51,989 nt of DNA. Source: Martinezella miluonensis (GTDB lineage Bacteria > Pseudomonadota > Alphaproteobacteria > Rhizobiales > Rhizobiaceae). The stretch covers positions 1 through 51,989 of the forward strand of contig NZ_FMAH01000044.1 of NCBI RefSeq assembly GCF_900094545.1, in the 5' to 3' direction. The notes under the pieces were generated by a model. The model worked only from the letters and a program-made list of their open reading frames with translations. It was not told the origin of the DNA and did no database searches. Positions 42,991-51,735 of this stretch are shown here, one piece after another. Made by a program: the position numbers and the translations under genes. Position 1 is the first letter of the stretch, and each line of letters begins with the position of its first letter.

Positions 42991-44477
42991 GCGCCCTCCC
43001 CGGCAAAAGAAGCCGCCAGCACATTTTCCTCCGTGATATCCTCTCCGACCAGTTCCGCGACAATGGCACCGTCGCGAAAGACGTAGACGCGATCACACAG
43101 GCGGATCTCGTCCATTTCAGTGGAGTACCAGATAAAGGTCCGGCCGACGGAGGCCTCGTCATTCAGGATCCGATAGACTTCCTGCTTGGTGCCGATGTCG
43201 ACGCCGCGCATGGGATCATCCATCAGCACGATCGGCGACGTGGTCGCGAGAGCGCGGGCGAACAGGACCTTTTGCTGATTGCCGCCGGACAGTGACAGGA
43301 TGCGGTTTTCCATCGTTGGCGTCCGGATTTCGATACGTGCCTTCCAGTCTGCGCCGAGGTTCTCTTCCTGCTGTTTGTTGACGAGGAACATCTTCGATAG
43401 ATCGCCGAGCGATGCGATACTGAGGTTCTTCAGGATGCTCCACAAAGGGAAGGTCCCGTTCAGGCTGCGATCACCGGCGACGAAGGCAATATTGTCCCGC
43501 CTGCCCGGCAGCCAGTTGCTTGATAGTGATCGATGGAGATCGAGCAACATATCGGTCTGACCATGGCCCGCGAGACCGGCAAGGCCAATCACCTCTCCTT
43601 TGCGAACTTCGAAGGCAAGCCCCCTGCCGCCGCGCGAAGGCAAGGCCAGGATGGGAGGCCTGGTGGCATGCGCCTCATTCCTTAGCTTGCGGTCCTGTTC
43701 CTTGACGACGCTGCCCATCGCCTGGACAAGGCTGTTGACGCTGAAGTCCTGCGCGGCACGATCAGCCACGACGCGACCATCCTTCATGACGAGAATGCGG
43801 CTCGCAGTCGAAAGGATCTCGCCAAGAATGTGAGAGATCAGCATGACCGCACCGCCAGCTTGGACAAAGCTTCGCACATAGGCCATCAGCTGTGCCGCCA
43901 GCCCCGCATCGAGCGATGAGGTCGGTTCATCCAGAATGACAAGTTTCGGCTTCTCGCTGACGGTAGAGAAGGTAATCGCGATTTCCACCATTTGCCGTTC
44001 GGCGATAGAAAGCTCACCAACCGTGCGCATGACATCGATCTTGTGACCGACAAAGATCTCGTCGAGCTTGGCTCGAACGATCGCCGCCGCCCGCCGACGC
44101 CAGCTCCAGCCGGAAAGGCCGTGGTGGACGATCCGCATGTTCTCGACGACGGTTAGATTGGGCGCGAGCGAAAGCTCCTGGAAAACACAGCGAATGCCAT
44201 GCGCGCGCGCCGCATTGATACCATGGACCCTATCATTGCCGTCATAGGCAACTGTTCCTTCATGGGGGCTTAGGCCGCCATTGATGACGTTGACGATCGT
44301 CGATTTCCCGGCGCCATTGTGTCCGACAAGACCGATACATTCGCCGGCATGAATAGTCAGGTCGGCGCCGTCGAGCGCCTTGACGGCGCCGAAACGCATC
44401 TTGATGCCTCGGGCCGAGACGACGGCTTGCCGCTCGGCATTTTCTCTCATCAAGCTATTATCTTTAACTGCAATCAT
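42987..44477 (-). CDS. Double-domain sugar ABC transporter ATPase (RbsA/MglA-like)
   Basis: 496 residues with two nucleotide-binding halves. The first has Walker A GHNGAGKST, the degenerate signature LSIAERQMVEIA and Walker B LVILDEPTSSLD. The second has a non-canonical Walker A (GLAGHGQTDML), a good signature LSLSGGNQQKVLFARAL and DDPMRGVD. The swapped degeneracy is normal for the RbsA group. A later start (MRENAERQ at residue 10) is possible. It lies 81 bases after the binding-protein gene. Confidence 0.92.
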   Translation of the reverse strand: MIAVKDNSLMRENAERQAVVSARGIKMRFGAVKALDGADLTIHAGECIGLVGHNGAGKSTIVNVINGGLSPHEGTVAYDGNDRVHGINAARAHGIRCVFQELSLAPNLTVVENMRIVHHGLSGWSWRRRAAAIVRAKLDEIFVGHKIDVMRTVGELSIAERQMVEIAITFSTVSEKPKLVILDEPTSSLDAGLAAQLMAYVRSFVQAGGAVMLISHILGEILSTASRILVMKDGRVVADRAAQDFSVNSLVQAMGSVVKEQDRKLRNEAHATRPPILALPSRGGRGLAFEVRKGEVIGLAGLAGHGQTDMLLDLHRSLSSNWLPGRRDNIAFVAGDRSLNGTFPLWSILKNLSIASLGDLSKMFLVNKQQEENLGADWKARIEIRTPTMENRILSLSGGNQQKVLFARALATTSPIVLMDDPMRGVDIGTKQEVYRILNDEASVGRTFIWYSTEMDEIRLCDRVYVFRDGAIVAELVGEDITEENVLAASFAGEGA

Positions 44478-44558
44478 GGATCGTCCGGCCGGGCGTTGGG
44501 TCCAACCGGCGCCGCCTTTGATCGGCGGCGCTGGCCTTCATTTGCTGGCTGATATCGA

Positions 44559-45575
44559 CTACTTCGCCGTAGCGATCACCTTCTTGGCGTCGTCGAGTGT
44601 GTATTCGACATTGGCGACGCCGCCCGCCTGCGTCGTGGAAAGGTTGGTTTCGAGATTACCCTGATCGATGCGCAGGAAGGGGACGACCAGATCCTTCTTC
44701 ACCTGCTGACCGTCGAGGATCTGCTGGGCCACCCAGAAGGCGAGAGTTGAGACGCCTGGCGCAATCGAGACCGACATGGTCTCGTAGCCGCTGGCATCCT
44801 TCTCCTTCTTCCACCAGGCAAGCTCGTCCTGTCGGTTCCCCATGACGATCGTCGGCATCGTGCGCTTTGCGGCCGCGAATGCCTGAGCGGCGCCATAACC
44901 GTCGCCGCCCTGGGTCACGACCGCGGCAATGTCGGGAAGGCTTGGGAGGATCCCGGCAACGGCGCGCTGCGCAACGTCCTGCGCCCAGTCGCCATGGACC
45001 GAGCCAACGATCTTGAACTGCGGATATTTGGCGGCAGCGTCGTGAATGCCGGCAGAAATCTCGTCATCGACGGAGACGCCGGCCAGTCCGCGAATTTCGA
45101 GGACGTTGCCACCTTTCGGCACCTTCTTGGCGAGATATTCGATCTGGCTGGCGCCCATGCCCTTGAAGTCGACGGCGATGCGCCACGCGCACGGCTCGGT
45201 GACGATACCGTCAAAAGAGACGACGACGATCTTGGCATCGCAGGCTTCCTTGATGGCACCATTCAGCGCGGTCGGAGATGCTGCATCGATGACGATCGCA
45301 TCATAGCCCTGCAGGATCATGTTCTGAATTTGGGCAGCCTGTTCGGTTGCCTGATTTTCCGCCGTGGTAAACGGATCGGCGGCCGCAACGACACCAGTTT
45401 TGACCGCTTCGCCGGTTACCTTCTGCCAGCTGGTCAACATGGCTTGGCGCCAGGAGTTGCCGGCATAATTGTTCGACAATGCAATCTTCTTGGATGCTGT
45501 ATCGGCAAAAGCGGAACCCGGCACGACAACGCAAGCGAAGACGGCGGATGCCAGAAGCATCTTGGCAATATTCAT
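44559..45575 (-). CDS. Periplasmic sugar-binding protein of the second CUT2 importer
   Basis: 338 residues from an ATG with an excellent GGGAGG site seven bases upstream; a longer frame from 45638 is not supported. The signal peptide ends VPGSAFA. The type 1 binding fold shows MILQGYDAIVIDAASPTALNGAI, KIVVVSFDGIV and VTQGGDGYGAAQAFAAAKR. It is the first gene of the operon ending with the lactonase. It is divergently oriented from the two-component system genes, which makes it a likely target of that system. Confidence 0.9.
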   Translation of the reverse strand: MNIAKMLLASAVFACVVVPGSAFADTASKKIALSNNYAGNSWRQAMLTSWQKVTGEAVKTGVVAAADPFTTAENQATEQAAQIQNMILQGYDAIVIDAASPTALNGAIKEACDAKIVVVSFDGIVTEPCAWRIAVDFKGMGASQIEYLAKKVPKGGNVLEIRGLAGVSVDDEISAGIHDAAAKYPQFKIVGSVHGDWAQDVAQRAVAGILPSLPDIAAVVTQGGDGYGAAQAFAAAKRTMPTIVMGNRQDELAWWKKEKDASGYETMSVSIAPGVSTLAFWVAQQILDGQQVKKDLVVPFLRIDQGNLETNLSTTQAGGVANVEYTLDDAKKVIATAK

Positions 45576-45681
45576 ATTTTCCTCCCAATGAGCCCGTACT
45601 TCCACTTCCAGGCTAAGATTTTCGAACGCGCTCCTCAACGAACGATCGAAAATAGTATTTGCACTGAAGGCTCCCCTGTCA

Positions 45682-45717
45682 GTACAAGCAGGATGTCCGA
45701 GATTGTTTCGCTTGTAC
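45682..45717. promoter_or_regulatory. Inverted repeat GTACAAGC/GCTTGTAC in the divergent promoter region
   Basis: Two perfect 8-base arms, GTACAAGC (45682-45689) and GCTTGTAC (45710-45717), face each other with centres 28 bases apart. They lie between the binding-protein start (45575) and the kinase gene. They could be paired half-sites for the LuxR-type response regulator or another activator. The long loop makes a terminator unlikely. Confidence 0.4.
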
Positions 45718-45872
45718 AGGAGCTTAACGCATTGGACCCTGCGGGATCCCGCAGAAAAGATGCGTAAATCCGCAGGACGAATGGCTTGGATCAGCGCTTA
45801 ATAGCATGGGAATTCGCGTGCTGCGATCGACTGGAGGATAAGCGGTCGACGCGTTGCCTGGGAGGGCTTGTT

Positions 45873-47111
45873 TTGCGCAATCTGGCGCCGACCTCGGTCT
45901 TCGACCACTATCTCAACATATCGAGGCTACTTGCCGGCCAGCTCGACTTTCACTCGGTCATCCGAGCAGTTGCCGTTGAAATCAGCCATGTCATCCCACA
46001 TGACCACCTTGATGTTTGCATTATCCTCGTGGACGAGCAGTTTCACACGGCCTACGAGAGCGGATTGGAAACAGACTGGGGCCGCCGCTTTCCAGCGCCA
46101 GTGAGCAACAGCCCCATCCGCACGCTCCTTTGGGGTGAGACAGATTACCTTCTCACCGACGATGCCTGGAGCGACCCCCAGTTCCACTTTCAGGGCGCCT
46201 TCTCGCATCCGATCTTTCATCAGTCGCTGCATAGTCGTCTGCATGTGCCGCTCAAGGTGCAAGGCCATGTCATCGGCGCTCTGTCCTGCTCAAGTCATCA
46301 GACCGGCTTCTACACCATGCAGGACATTGAGAGCGCCCGCGTGATTGCCGACCTCCTGGCGCCTCATTTCTTCGCCATCCGCGCCGCCGACCAGGCTAAA
46401 CGTTCGGCAATTGTCGAAGCCGAAGCCCGCGCCCGCGAAGAGGGTTTGCGGCTCGGCGCACTGAAACTGACCGAAGCCTTGGAGACTGAGCGTCAACGTA
46501 TCGGCATGGACCTGCACGACCAGATCCTGGCCGATCTGACCCGCCTCTCCCGGCGGCTGGAGCGCCTTGCCCGCCAACCCGATGTCACCGGTGAAGCGCT
46601 TGAACCGCTGTTTCGTGGTTTGCAGCATAGTATGCATGACCTTCGCCAAATCATCGAAGAAGCAAAGCCTTCGGTTCTTCAGCTATTCGGCTTTGCGCAA
46701 GCCGTGGAGAATCATCTTGAACGATCAATCCAGGAGAGCGGGGCCACTTTGACCTGGAACCTCAAAGATGAAACCAGCGGCGCCATCGATAGCCTTGATC
46801 AATCGGTTTCTATTGCCCTATTCCGCATTACGCAGGAAGCCATCAACAACGCTATCCGCCACGCCCAAGCAAGCAGTATCGCCGTTCAACTGAAGGCGGC
46901 TGAAGGCGCGGTGACCATCGATGTCATCGATGACGGGCTTGGACTTGGGAATGCCCGCAGAACGTCAGGTGGCGGCTTAGAAAATATGAGGACCCGAGCG
47001 CGCCTGATCTCGGCGCGCTTTATGATCAGACCGGCAACAGCTTCCGGAGGAACGATTGTCAGTGTCAGCTTGCCAGCCAAGACGCGATCGGCGGGAGGAT
47101 CCGCGGCATGA
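45873..47111 (+). CDS. Cytoplasmic GAF-domain sensor histidine kinase (NarL-system type)
   Basis: 412 residues from a TTG at 45873 that follows GGGAGGG by eight bases; a TTG at 45786 would add 29 residues. There are no membrane spans. A GAF domain fills about 15-170 (LNISRLLAGQLDFHSVIRAVAVEISHVIP through LKVQGHVIGALSC). A short coil leads to a HisKA_3-type dimerisation helix with the phosphorylated His in ERQRIGMDLHDQILADL. The HATPase has the N-box AINNAIRHAQA and G-box DDGLGLGN. It would sense a soluble intracellular ligand and phosphorylate the regulator encoded next. The stop overlaps that gene (ATGA). Confidence 0.85.
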   Translation: MRNLAPTSVFDHYLNISRLLAGQLDFHSVIRAVAVEISHVIPHDHLDVCIILVDEQFHTAYESGLETDWGRRFPAPVSNSPIRTLLWGETDYLLTDDAWSDPQFHFQGAFSHPIFHQSLHSRLHVPLKVQGHVIGALSCSSHQTGFYTMQDIESARVIADLLAPHFFAIRAADQAKRSAIVEAEARAREEGLRLGALKLTEALETERQRIGMDLHDQILADLTRLSRRLERLARQPDVTGEALEPLFRGLQHSMHDLRQIIEEAKPSVLQLFGFAQAVENHLERSIQESGATLTWNLKDETSGAIDSLDQSVSIALFRITQEAINNAIRHAQASSIAVQLKAAEGAVTIDVIDDGLGLGNARRTSGGGLENMRTRARLISARFMIRPATASGGTIVSVSLPAKTRSAGGSAA

Positions 47112-47839
47112 AGGTCCTGATCATCGAGGACGATCCGCTTCATCGCTCCTATCTCAACGAGGCGATCCGCGCCGCACTTCCCGAATGCGACGGCGTGCTG
47201 GAGGCCGAAAATGGCAATGCCGGCGAACGGCTAGCGCGGGATTGCAAATCCGAGCACATCGTCATGGATCTCCAGATGAACCAGCGCAACGGCATCGAGG
47301 CCGCCCGCACCATTTGGAAAGAGCGGCCGGAAACGCGCATTCTCTTCTGGTCAAATTATTCGGACGAGGCCTATGTCCGCGGTATCTCACGCATCGTGCC
47401 TGGCGGTGCGGTCTATGGCTATGTTCTGAAATCGGCCTCCGACGACCGGCTGAAACTGGCGCTCCGCAGTATCTTCATCGAGAGCCAGTGTGTGATCGAC
47501 CGCGAAGTGCGCGGTATGCAGCAAAAGAGCCTTGGAAACGTCAACGGGTTCACCGAGGCCGAATATGAAATCCTGGTCGATATCGCTCTCGGATTGACGG
47601 ATCGCGCCATCGCCCAAAGGCGCAACCTCTCGGTACGCAGCGTCCAGAATCGATTGCAGCAGCTCTATGTCAAACTTGGGGTCTATCAGCCGCTTGGTAG
47701 CCAAGACGATGATGGCCGTTTCAATCTCAGAGCGCGTGCGGTTGCCGTCGCATTTCTTCGAAAGCTGCTCAATCACAGTGCACTCGAGCGGGCGGAAGGC
47801 GATCTCAGCGTGTGGCTGGCGCGCCAACCACACGATTGA
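47108..47839 (+). CDS. Response regulator, receiver plus LuxR/NarL-type HTH
   Basis: 243 residues. The receiver domain (1-125) has the acidic pair EDD at 7-9, the phospho-acceptor Asp in HIVMDLQMN near 54 and the Lys in YVLKSAS. A LuxR-type helix-turn-helix spans about 148-200 (FTEAEYEILVDIALGLTDRAIAQRRNLSVRSVQNRLQQLYVKLG). The tail of about 40 residues after it is unusual. It is coupled to the kinase gene by an ATGA overlap. Likely targets are the divergent ABC operon or the dehydratase gene; this is from position only. Confidence 0.88.
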   Translation: MKVLIIEDDPLHRSYLNEAIRAALPECDGVLEAENGNAGERLARDCKSEHIVMDLQMNQRNGIEAARTIWKERPETRILFWSNYSDEAYVRGISRIVPGGAVYGYVLKSASDDRLKLALRSIFIESQCVIDREVRGMQQKSLGNVNGFTEAEYEILVDIALGLTDRAIAQRRNLSVRSVQNRLQQLYVKLGVYQPLGSQDDDGRFNLRARAVAVAFLRKLLNHSALERAEGDLSVWLARQPHD

Positions 47840-47872
47840 GCGAGAGAAACCGATCGTCGAGATCGATCATGC

Positions 47873-47923
47873 TTGACGTCATCCACCGAATGAATGTCTA
47901 TTGCTAGCAATAGACATTCATTC
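47873..47923 (+). promoter_or_regulatory. Promoter of the dehydratase gene overlapped by a perfect 36-bp palindrome
   Basis: TTGACG (47873-47878) and TCTATT (47897-47902) are 18 bases apart and could be a sigma70 promoter. From 47888 to 47923 lies a palindrome with two 18-base arms (GAATGAATGTCTATTGCT and its exact complement) and no loop. It covers the -10 and the likely transcription start. There is no T-run, and it lies only 19 bases before the ATG at 47943. It therefore looks like a repressor operator, not a terminator, though it also separates this gene from the response regulator gene. Confidence 0.6.
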
Positions 47924-47942
47924 AACCAGTATGGAATTTCTC

Positions 47943-49472
47943 ATGTCCGCCGTTTCGCCTGTTATCCTGCTCAATCCCATCGACGATGTCGCGGTCGCTC
48001 GCTCGATGATCCGCGCGGGCAGCCCGACCGGCATCGACGGTTTGACCGCTGCAGACCAGATCCCGCGCGGTCACAAGGTGGCGGTACGTGACATTCAGGC
48101 AGGCCAGGAGATCCGCAAGTTCGGTCAGCCGATCGGCGTCGCGACACAGTTCATTCCCGCGGGCGGCCATGTCCATCTGCAAAATCTGGCGGTGATTGAG
48201 TCCGATCACCCTTACCAGTTCAGCGTTGATATCGACGAGATGGGCATGTTGCCGCAAGAGGACTGTCGGACCTTCATGGGCTTCGATCGTGGCGCTGGCG
48301 GCGTCGGTACGCGCAATTTCATCGGCATCGTCACCACGGTCAACTGTTCGGCGACCGTGTCAAAATATATCGCCGAGCATTTCAATCGCACCGGCGGCCT
48401 GGACGGCTTCGACAATGTCGATGGCGTGGTGGCCCTCACTCACGGCGGCGGCTGCGCCATCAACACCAATTCCGAGGGCTATCGCTATCTGGCGCGCACC
48501 CTCCAGGGTTATGCCCGCCATCCGAATTTCGGTGGTATCCTGATGATCGGCCTTGGCTGCGAAACCAATCAGATCGCGCCCATTCTGGAGCATTACAAGC
48601 TCGAGGAGGGAAACCGGCTGCGCACCATGACCATCCAGGATCTCGGCGGCACACGCAAGACGATCGCAGCCGCATCCGAAATGATCCGCGACATGCTGCC
48701 GGAGGTGAATTCCGCCAGACGCACCATTCAGCCGCTCTCAGGACTTAAGCTCGCCTTGGAATGCGGCGGCTCCGATGGCTATTCGGGGATTTCGGCCAAC
48801 CCGGCACTTGGTTATGCCTCCGATCTGCTCGTGCGCAATGGCGGTACGTCGGTTCTGGCGGAGACCCCGGAGATCTATGGCGCCGAGCATCTGCTGACGC
48901 GCCGCGCCGTCACTCCAGCAGTTGCCGAGAAGCTGCTCTCGAGGATCGACTGGTGGCGCGATTATACCCGCCGCAACGGCGCGGAACTCAACAATAACCC
49001 CTCCTATGGCAACAAGCTCGGCGGATTGACGACGATCCTCGAGAAGTCGCTGGGCGCGGTCGCCAAGGGCGGATCCATGCCGCTGAAGGCCGTCTACGAG
49101 TATTCGGAGATCGTCGATGAGCCTGGCTTCGTCTTCATGGACACGCCTGGATATGACCCCGTTGCCGTCACCGGCCAGGTCGCTGGCGGCTGCAATGTGA
49201 TCTGCTTCACGACGGGCAGAGGCTCGGTCTCCGGTTTCAAACCTGCGCCTTGCGTCAAGATCGCCACCAACACCGAGATGTACAACCATATGCGCGAGGA
49301 TATGGACATCAACTGCGGCGACATCGTCAGTGGCGACGACACGATCGAGGCAGCCGGCGAACGGATCTTCGAGGAAATCATCGCTGTCGCCTCAGGCAAG
49401 AAGACGCTGAGTGAGACCTTCGACTATGGTGACAACGAATTCGTTCCCTGGCAGGTCGGCGCCATCACCTGA
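47943..49472 (+). CDS. uxaA: Altronate dehydratase-like (UxaA family) aldonate dehydratase
   Basis: 509 residues, full length for UxaA. An N-terminal SAF-like domain (about 25-90, GLTAADQIPRGHKVAVRDIQAGQEI) is followed by the galactarate/altronate dehydratase core (FDRGAGGVGTRNFIGIVTTVNCSATV, GGGCAINTNSEGYRYLARTLQGYARHPN, GCETNQI, ALECGGSDGYSGISANPALG). UxaA converts D-altronate to 2-keto-3-deoxy-gluconate with Fe2+ or Mn2+. Paralogues act on other sugar acids, so altronate is not certain. The ATG at 47943 is preferred to 47931; the earlier TTG at 47901 lies inside the palindrome. No uxaB or uxaC is nearby. Confidence 0.85.
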   Translation: MSAVSPVILLNPIDDVAVARSMIRAGSPTGIDGLTAADQIPRGHKVAVRDIQAGQEIRKFGQPIGVATQFIPAGGHVHLQNLAVIESDHPYQFSVDIDEMGMLPQEDCRTFMGFDRGAGGVGTRNFIGIVTTVNCSATVSKYIAEHFNRTGGLDGFDNVDGVVALTHGGGCAINTNSEGYRYLARTLQGYARHPNFGGILMIGLGCETNQIAPILEHYKLEEGNRLRTMTIQDLGGTRKTIAAASEMIRDMLPEVNSARRTIQPLSGLKLALECGGSDGYSGISANPALGYASDLLVRNGGTSVLAETPEIYGAEHLLTRRAVTPAVAEKLLSRIDWWRDYTRRNGAELNNNPSYGNKLGGLTTILEKSLGAVAKGGSMPLKAVYEYSEIVDEPGFVFMDTPGYDPVAVTGQVAGGCNVICFTTGRGSVSGFKPAPCVKIATNTEMYNHMREDMDINCGDIVSGDDTIEAAGERIFEEIIAVASGKKTLSETFDYGDNEFVPWQVGAIT

Positions 49473-50408
49473 TACAGCCTCTCTCTGGCGCGTGGACGAA
49501 TGTGAGCCATTTGAAATTTGCTTATCTAGTGGCTCTGACCAGGCCAGCGACAAAATGAGGCTTCCTCCTGGTTGACCTTGCTGAAGCACGGTAAACTGTC
49601 GCTTCGGAATGCCGAAACCGGCCGAGTGGACAGTTTGATGAAGCAAATGGATCGCATGAACTCGTCGGCCAATATCTGGGAGGCTGATCCATGGGACGCC
49701 TCTGACGAGGTGGCAGACCTAAAGCTCGCAGGATTTCAGGATAGGGCAGCCAGGTCAATTACCTGGACTTCGTTACTTGATGCTGGCCAGTTGGTATTTG
49801 GCACAGAAGTTGGAGAACTTCGCGGGTTTGATGTCTAATTTTACGCGACGTGTGATGGTGAAGATATGCTTCTGATGCGGTTGAACTGGCATGGGTTTCC
49901 CGACCCTCCAGAATGGAGGCTAGCGACGCGACCAAGCAACAGGAATGATCTGTCTTGGGCGTCGTTGGGTTATTTTGCCGATTTACCGGAAAGATGGCGG
50001 ATACCGGATATTTAATTGGCCGTGGCGCGGGGGGATTGGCGCATTTTGTGCGGACCCGACCGGCGGCACAATGGGTGACACACCGCCCTTCCCGGTTCAG
50101 CTAGACTTGAGCTCTGACATCCAAGCCGGGGTGGCGGTTGTCGGCAATGGCTACTCCAGCAAGACCAATCGCAATGCAGCCGGTCACGCGGCATGCCTCC
50201 GTGTGGTCCGATATAAATTCAACGAAACGACAAACCGACGTTCTTCGCGGCGACTATTTAAAAATGGCCGCGCGTGCATCGAACAGTCCGCCGGTAATCT
50301 CGAGCGTTTCAAGAGAGCCGCGGGAGGCTGCAAGAAGGCCGAGAGCAATGTCTCTGCTGGCGTTTCCATGACCGCATTGTGTATACCGGTCAAGTCCGTC
50401 TACACCGC
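49473..50408. other. 936-bp stretch with no confident gene; fragmentary protein-like frames
   Basis: Between the dehydratase and the GntR gene I find no recognisable family. On the plus strand one frame reads protein-like across an internal TAA at 49836-49838. The first part has an ATG at 49638 (MKQMDRMNSSANIWEADPWD...). The second is 49866-50015, 49 residues (MLLMRLNWHGFPDPPEWRLA...) rich in Trp and Pro. This could be one decayed gene. On the minus strand about 50100-50370 also reads protein-like but is broken by a stop. The segment next to the GntR gene end is therefore probably relic DNA. Confidence 0.3.
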
Positions 50409-51404
50409 CTAGGAAATGAAGCTGTATTCGTCCGGCCGATAGTGCTCGCGAATATAGGCGGCGCGGGCTTGGACATTGGGTTGCGAGTTGTGGATGTGAT
50501 CGCGCATAGCTTTCCGTAAACCCTCCTCATCGCGTTTCTGCACCATCTTGAACACACCCATATGCTCGGCAAGAAATGGCTCATATTCCGGCGTCTTGAT
50601 GTGGCTGCCGACGACATGCTTGCTGAGCGTTAGAACGCAGTGCGTCCGTTTCAGGATGCTGAGAAATTCCTTGTTGGGGCAGGCCTGAAGGCTGCGCTGA
50701 TGAAGGTCGAGCTCCAATTCGTACATGGTCGAGGCCGAGACATCGGGATAATCCGCAAGCGCCTGCGAAAGGCGTGCGAGCATCGCGCCGACATGTTCTT
50801 GCGAAAGTCCTCCCAGAGCGCTTGAAAGAGCCACCGGCTCGATCTGTTCGCGCACCTCATAAAGGTCACGGATGCGCTGGCTGTCGAGCGGCACGATCGA
50901 CCAGCGGAAATTATCGTCCTTTTCCGTTATGCCGAGCGTCTCAAGCTTCAACAGAACGTCGCGGGCCACGGCGCGCCCCACACCAAAATGTCGCGCGAGC
51001 TCGATTTCATTGATGCGGTAACGACCAAAGAAGGAGCGGTAGACGACGATGCGCTCGACATCTTCGTAGAGCGCCTGCCAGGCAAATATCGGCCTGTCGT
51101 CATCTTCATGGAACAATTTGCCGAGATAGGCACCGAGCTTGACCCGCTTCGGTCGCACCACGCCGGTACCTACGATAAAGCCACGTCCATCGAACCGCGC
51201 GATTAGTCCATCATCGAACAGGAGTTGCAGTGCTTGGCGAACCGGCGCCCGGCTGCTCCCAACCAGTTCGGCAAGGGCGGCCTCGGTCAGAACAAGTCCT
51301 TCGGGCAAGGCTTCCCCCAGGATCGCCGCCTTCAGCCGCCCATGAAGCTCCTCGTAGAGGCTAGTCTTGCGCGGGCCGCCGCTTTCTAAATTTGATACGC
51401 GCAT
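50409..51404 (-). CDS. GntR/FadR-family transcriptional regulator with two winged-helix domains
   Basis: 331 residues from the ATG at 51404, with GGGGTG six bases upstream; the frame to 51494 is not needed. A first winged helix lies at about 14-80 (SLYEELHGRLKAAILGEALPEGLVLTEAALAELVGSSRAPVRQAL). A second winged-helix-like segment lies at about 110-175 (RYRINEIELARHFGVGRAVARDVLLKLETLGI). Then comes an FCD ligand-binding domain at about 180-315 (IRDLYEVREQIEPVALSSAL, with Asp and His ligands in LELDLHQRSL and KHVVGSHI). FadR-type regulators normally have one winged helix. It probably controls a sugar-acid gene, with the palindrome before uxaA as a candidate target. Confidence 0.85.
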   Translation of the reverse strand: MRVSNLESGGPRKTSLYEELHGRLKAAILGEALPEGLVLTEAALAELVGSSRAPVRQALQLLFDDGLIARFDGRGFIVGTGVVRPKRVKLGAYLGKLFHEDDDRPIFAWQALYEDVERIVVYRSFFGRYRINEIELARHFGVGRAVARDVLLKLETLGITEKDDNFRWSIVPLDSQRIRDLYEVREQIEPVALSSALGGLSQEHVGAMLARLSQALADYPDVSASTMYELELDLHQRSLQACPNKEFLSILKRTHCVLTLSKHVVGSHIKTPEYEPFLAEHMGVFKMVQKRDEEGLRKAMRDHIHNSQPNVQARAAYIREHYRPDEYSFIS

Positions 51405-51658
51405 TTCACCCCATATTTCGCTTCTAAGGCTGCGACCTCTAGAGGGAGCATCGCACAGATAGCGGAAGTGCAACAATCCCAAAGTGGCTTCCAAATTGGG
51501 CGGAACTCCCCAACTCTATTGGCGACCAATCTGTTACCCACAGATGCTGTCGAGATGTCTCCTCGACTTGTCTCAGAACAAATGCCCCGCCCGGAGCATC
51601 CCAAATGGGACTGGACACTATTTTGTTGTTTTGCAAATGGTCACAGGCCTTCTCAGGA

Positions 51659-51684
51659 TGGAGTGAACCCCTGGGGCTGGACCA
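51659..51684 (+). repeat. Left terminal inverted repeat of the IS3-family element
   Basis: 26 bases beginning TGGAGTGAACCCC, an exact reverse complement of 69-94. The preceding host bases are CAGGA. It marks the end of non-IS DNA in the window. Confidence 0.85.
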
Positions 51685-51735
51685 CGGGAAACGGAAAAAC
51701 TGATACGCTCTGTGGGCCTCAATCGGAGAAGGCTC

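Noticed and set aside
47888..47923. Intrinsic terminator for the response regulator gene
   Set aside because: The palindrome has no T-run on either side and no loop, and it overlaps a promoter-like element. An operator is the better reading.
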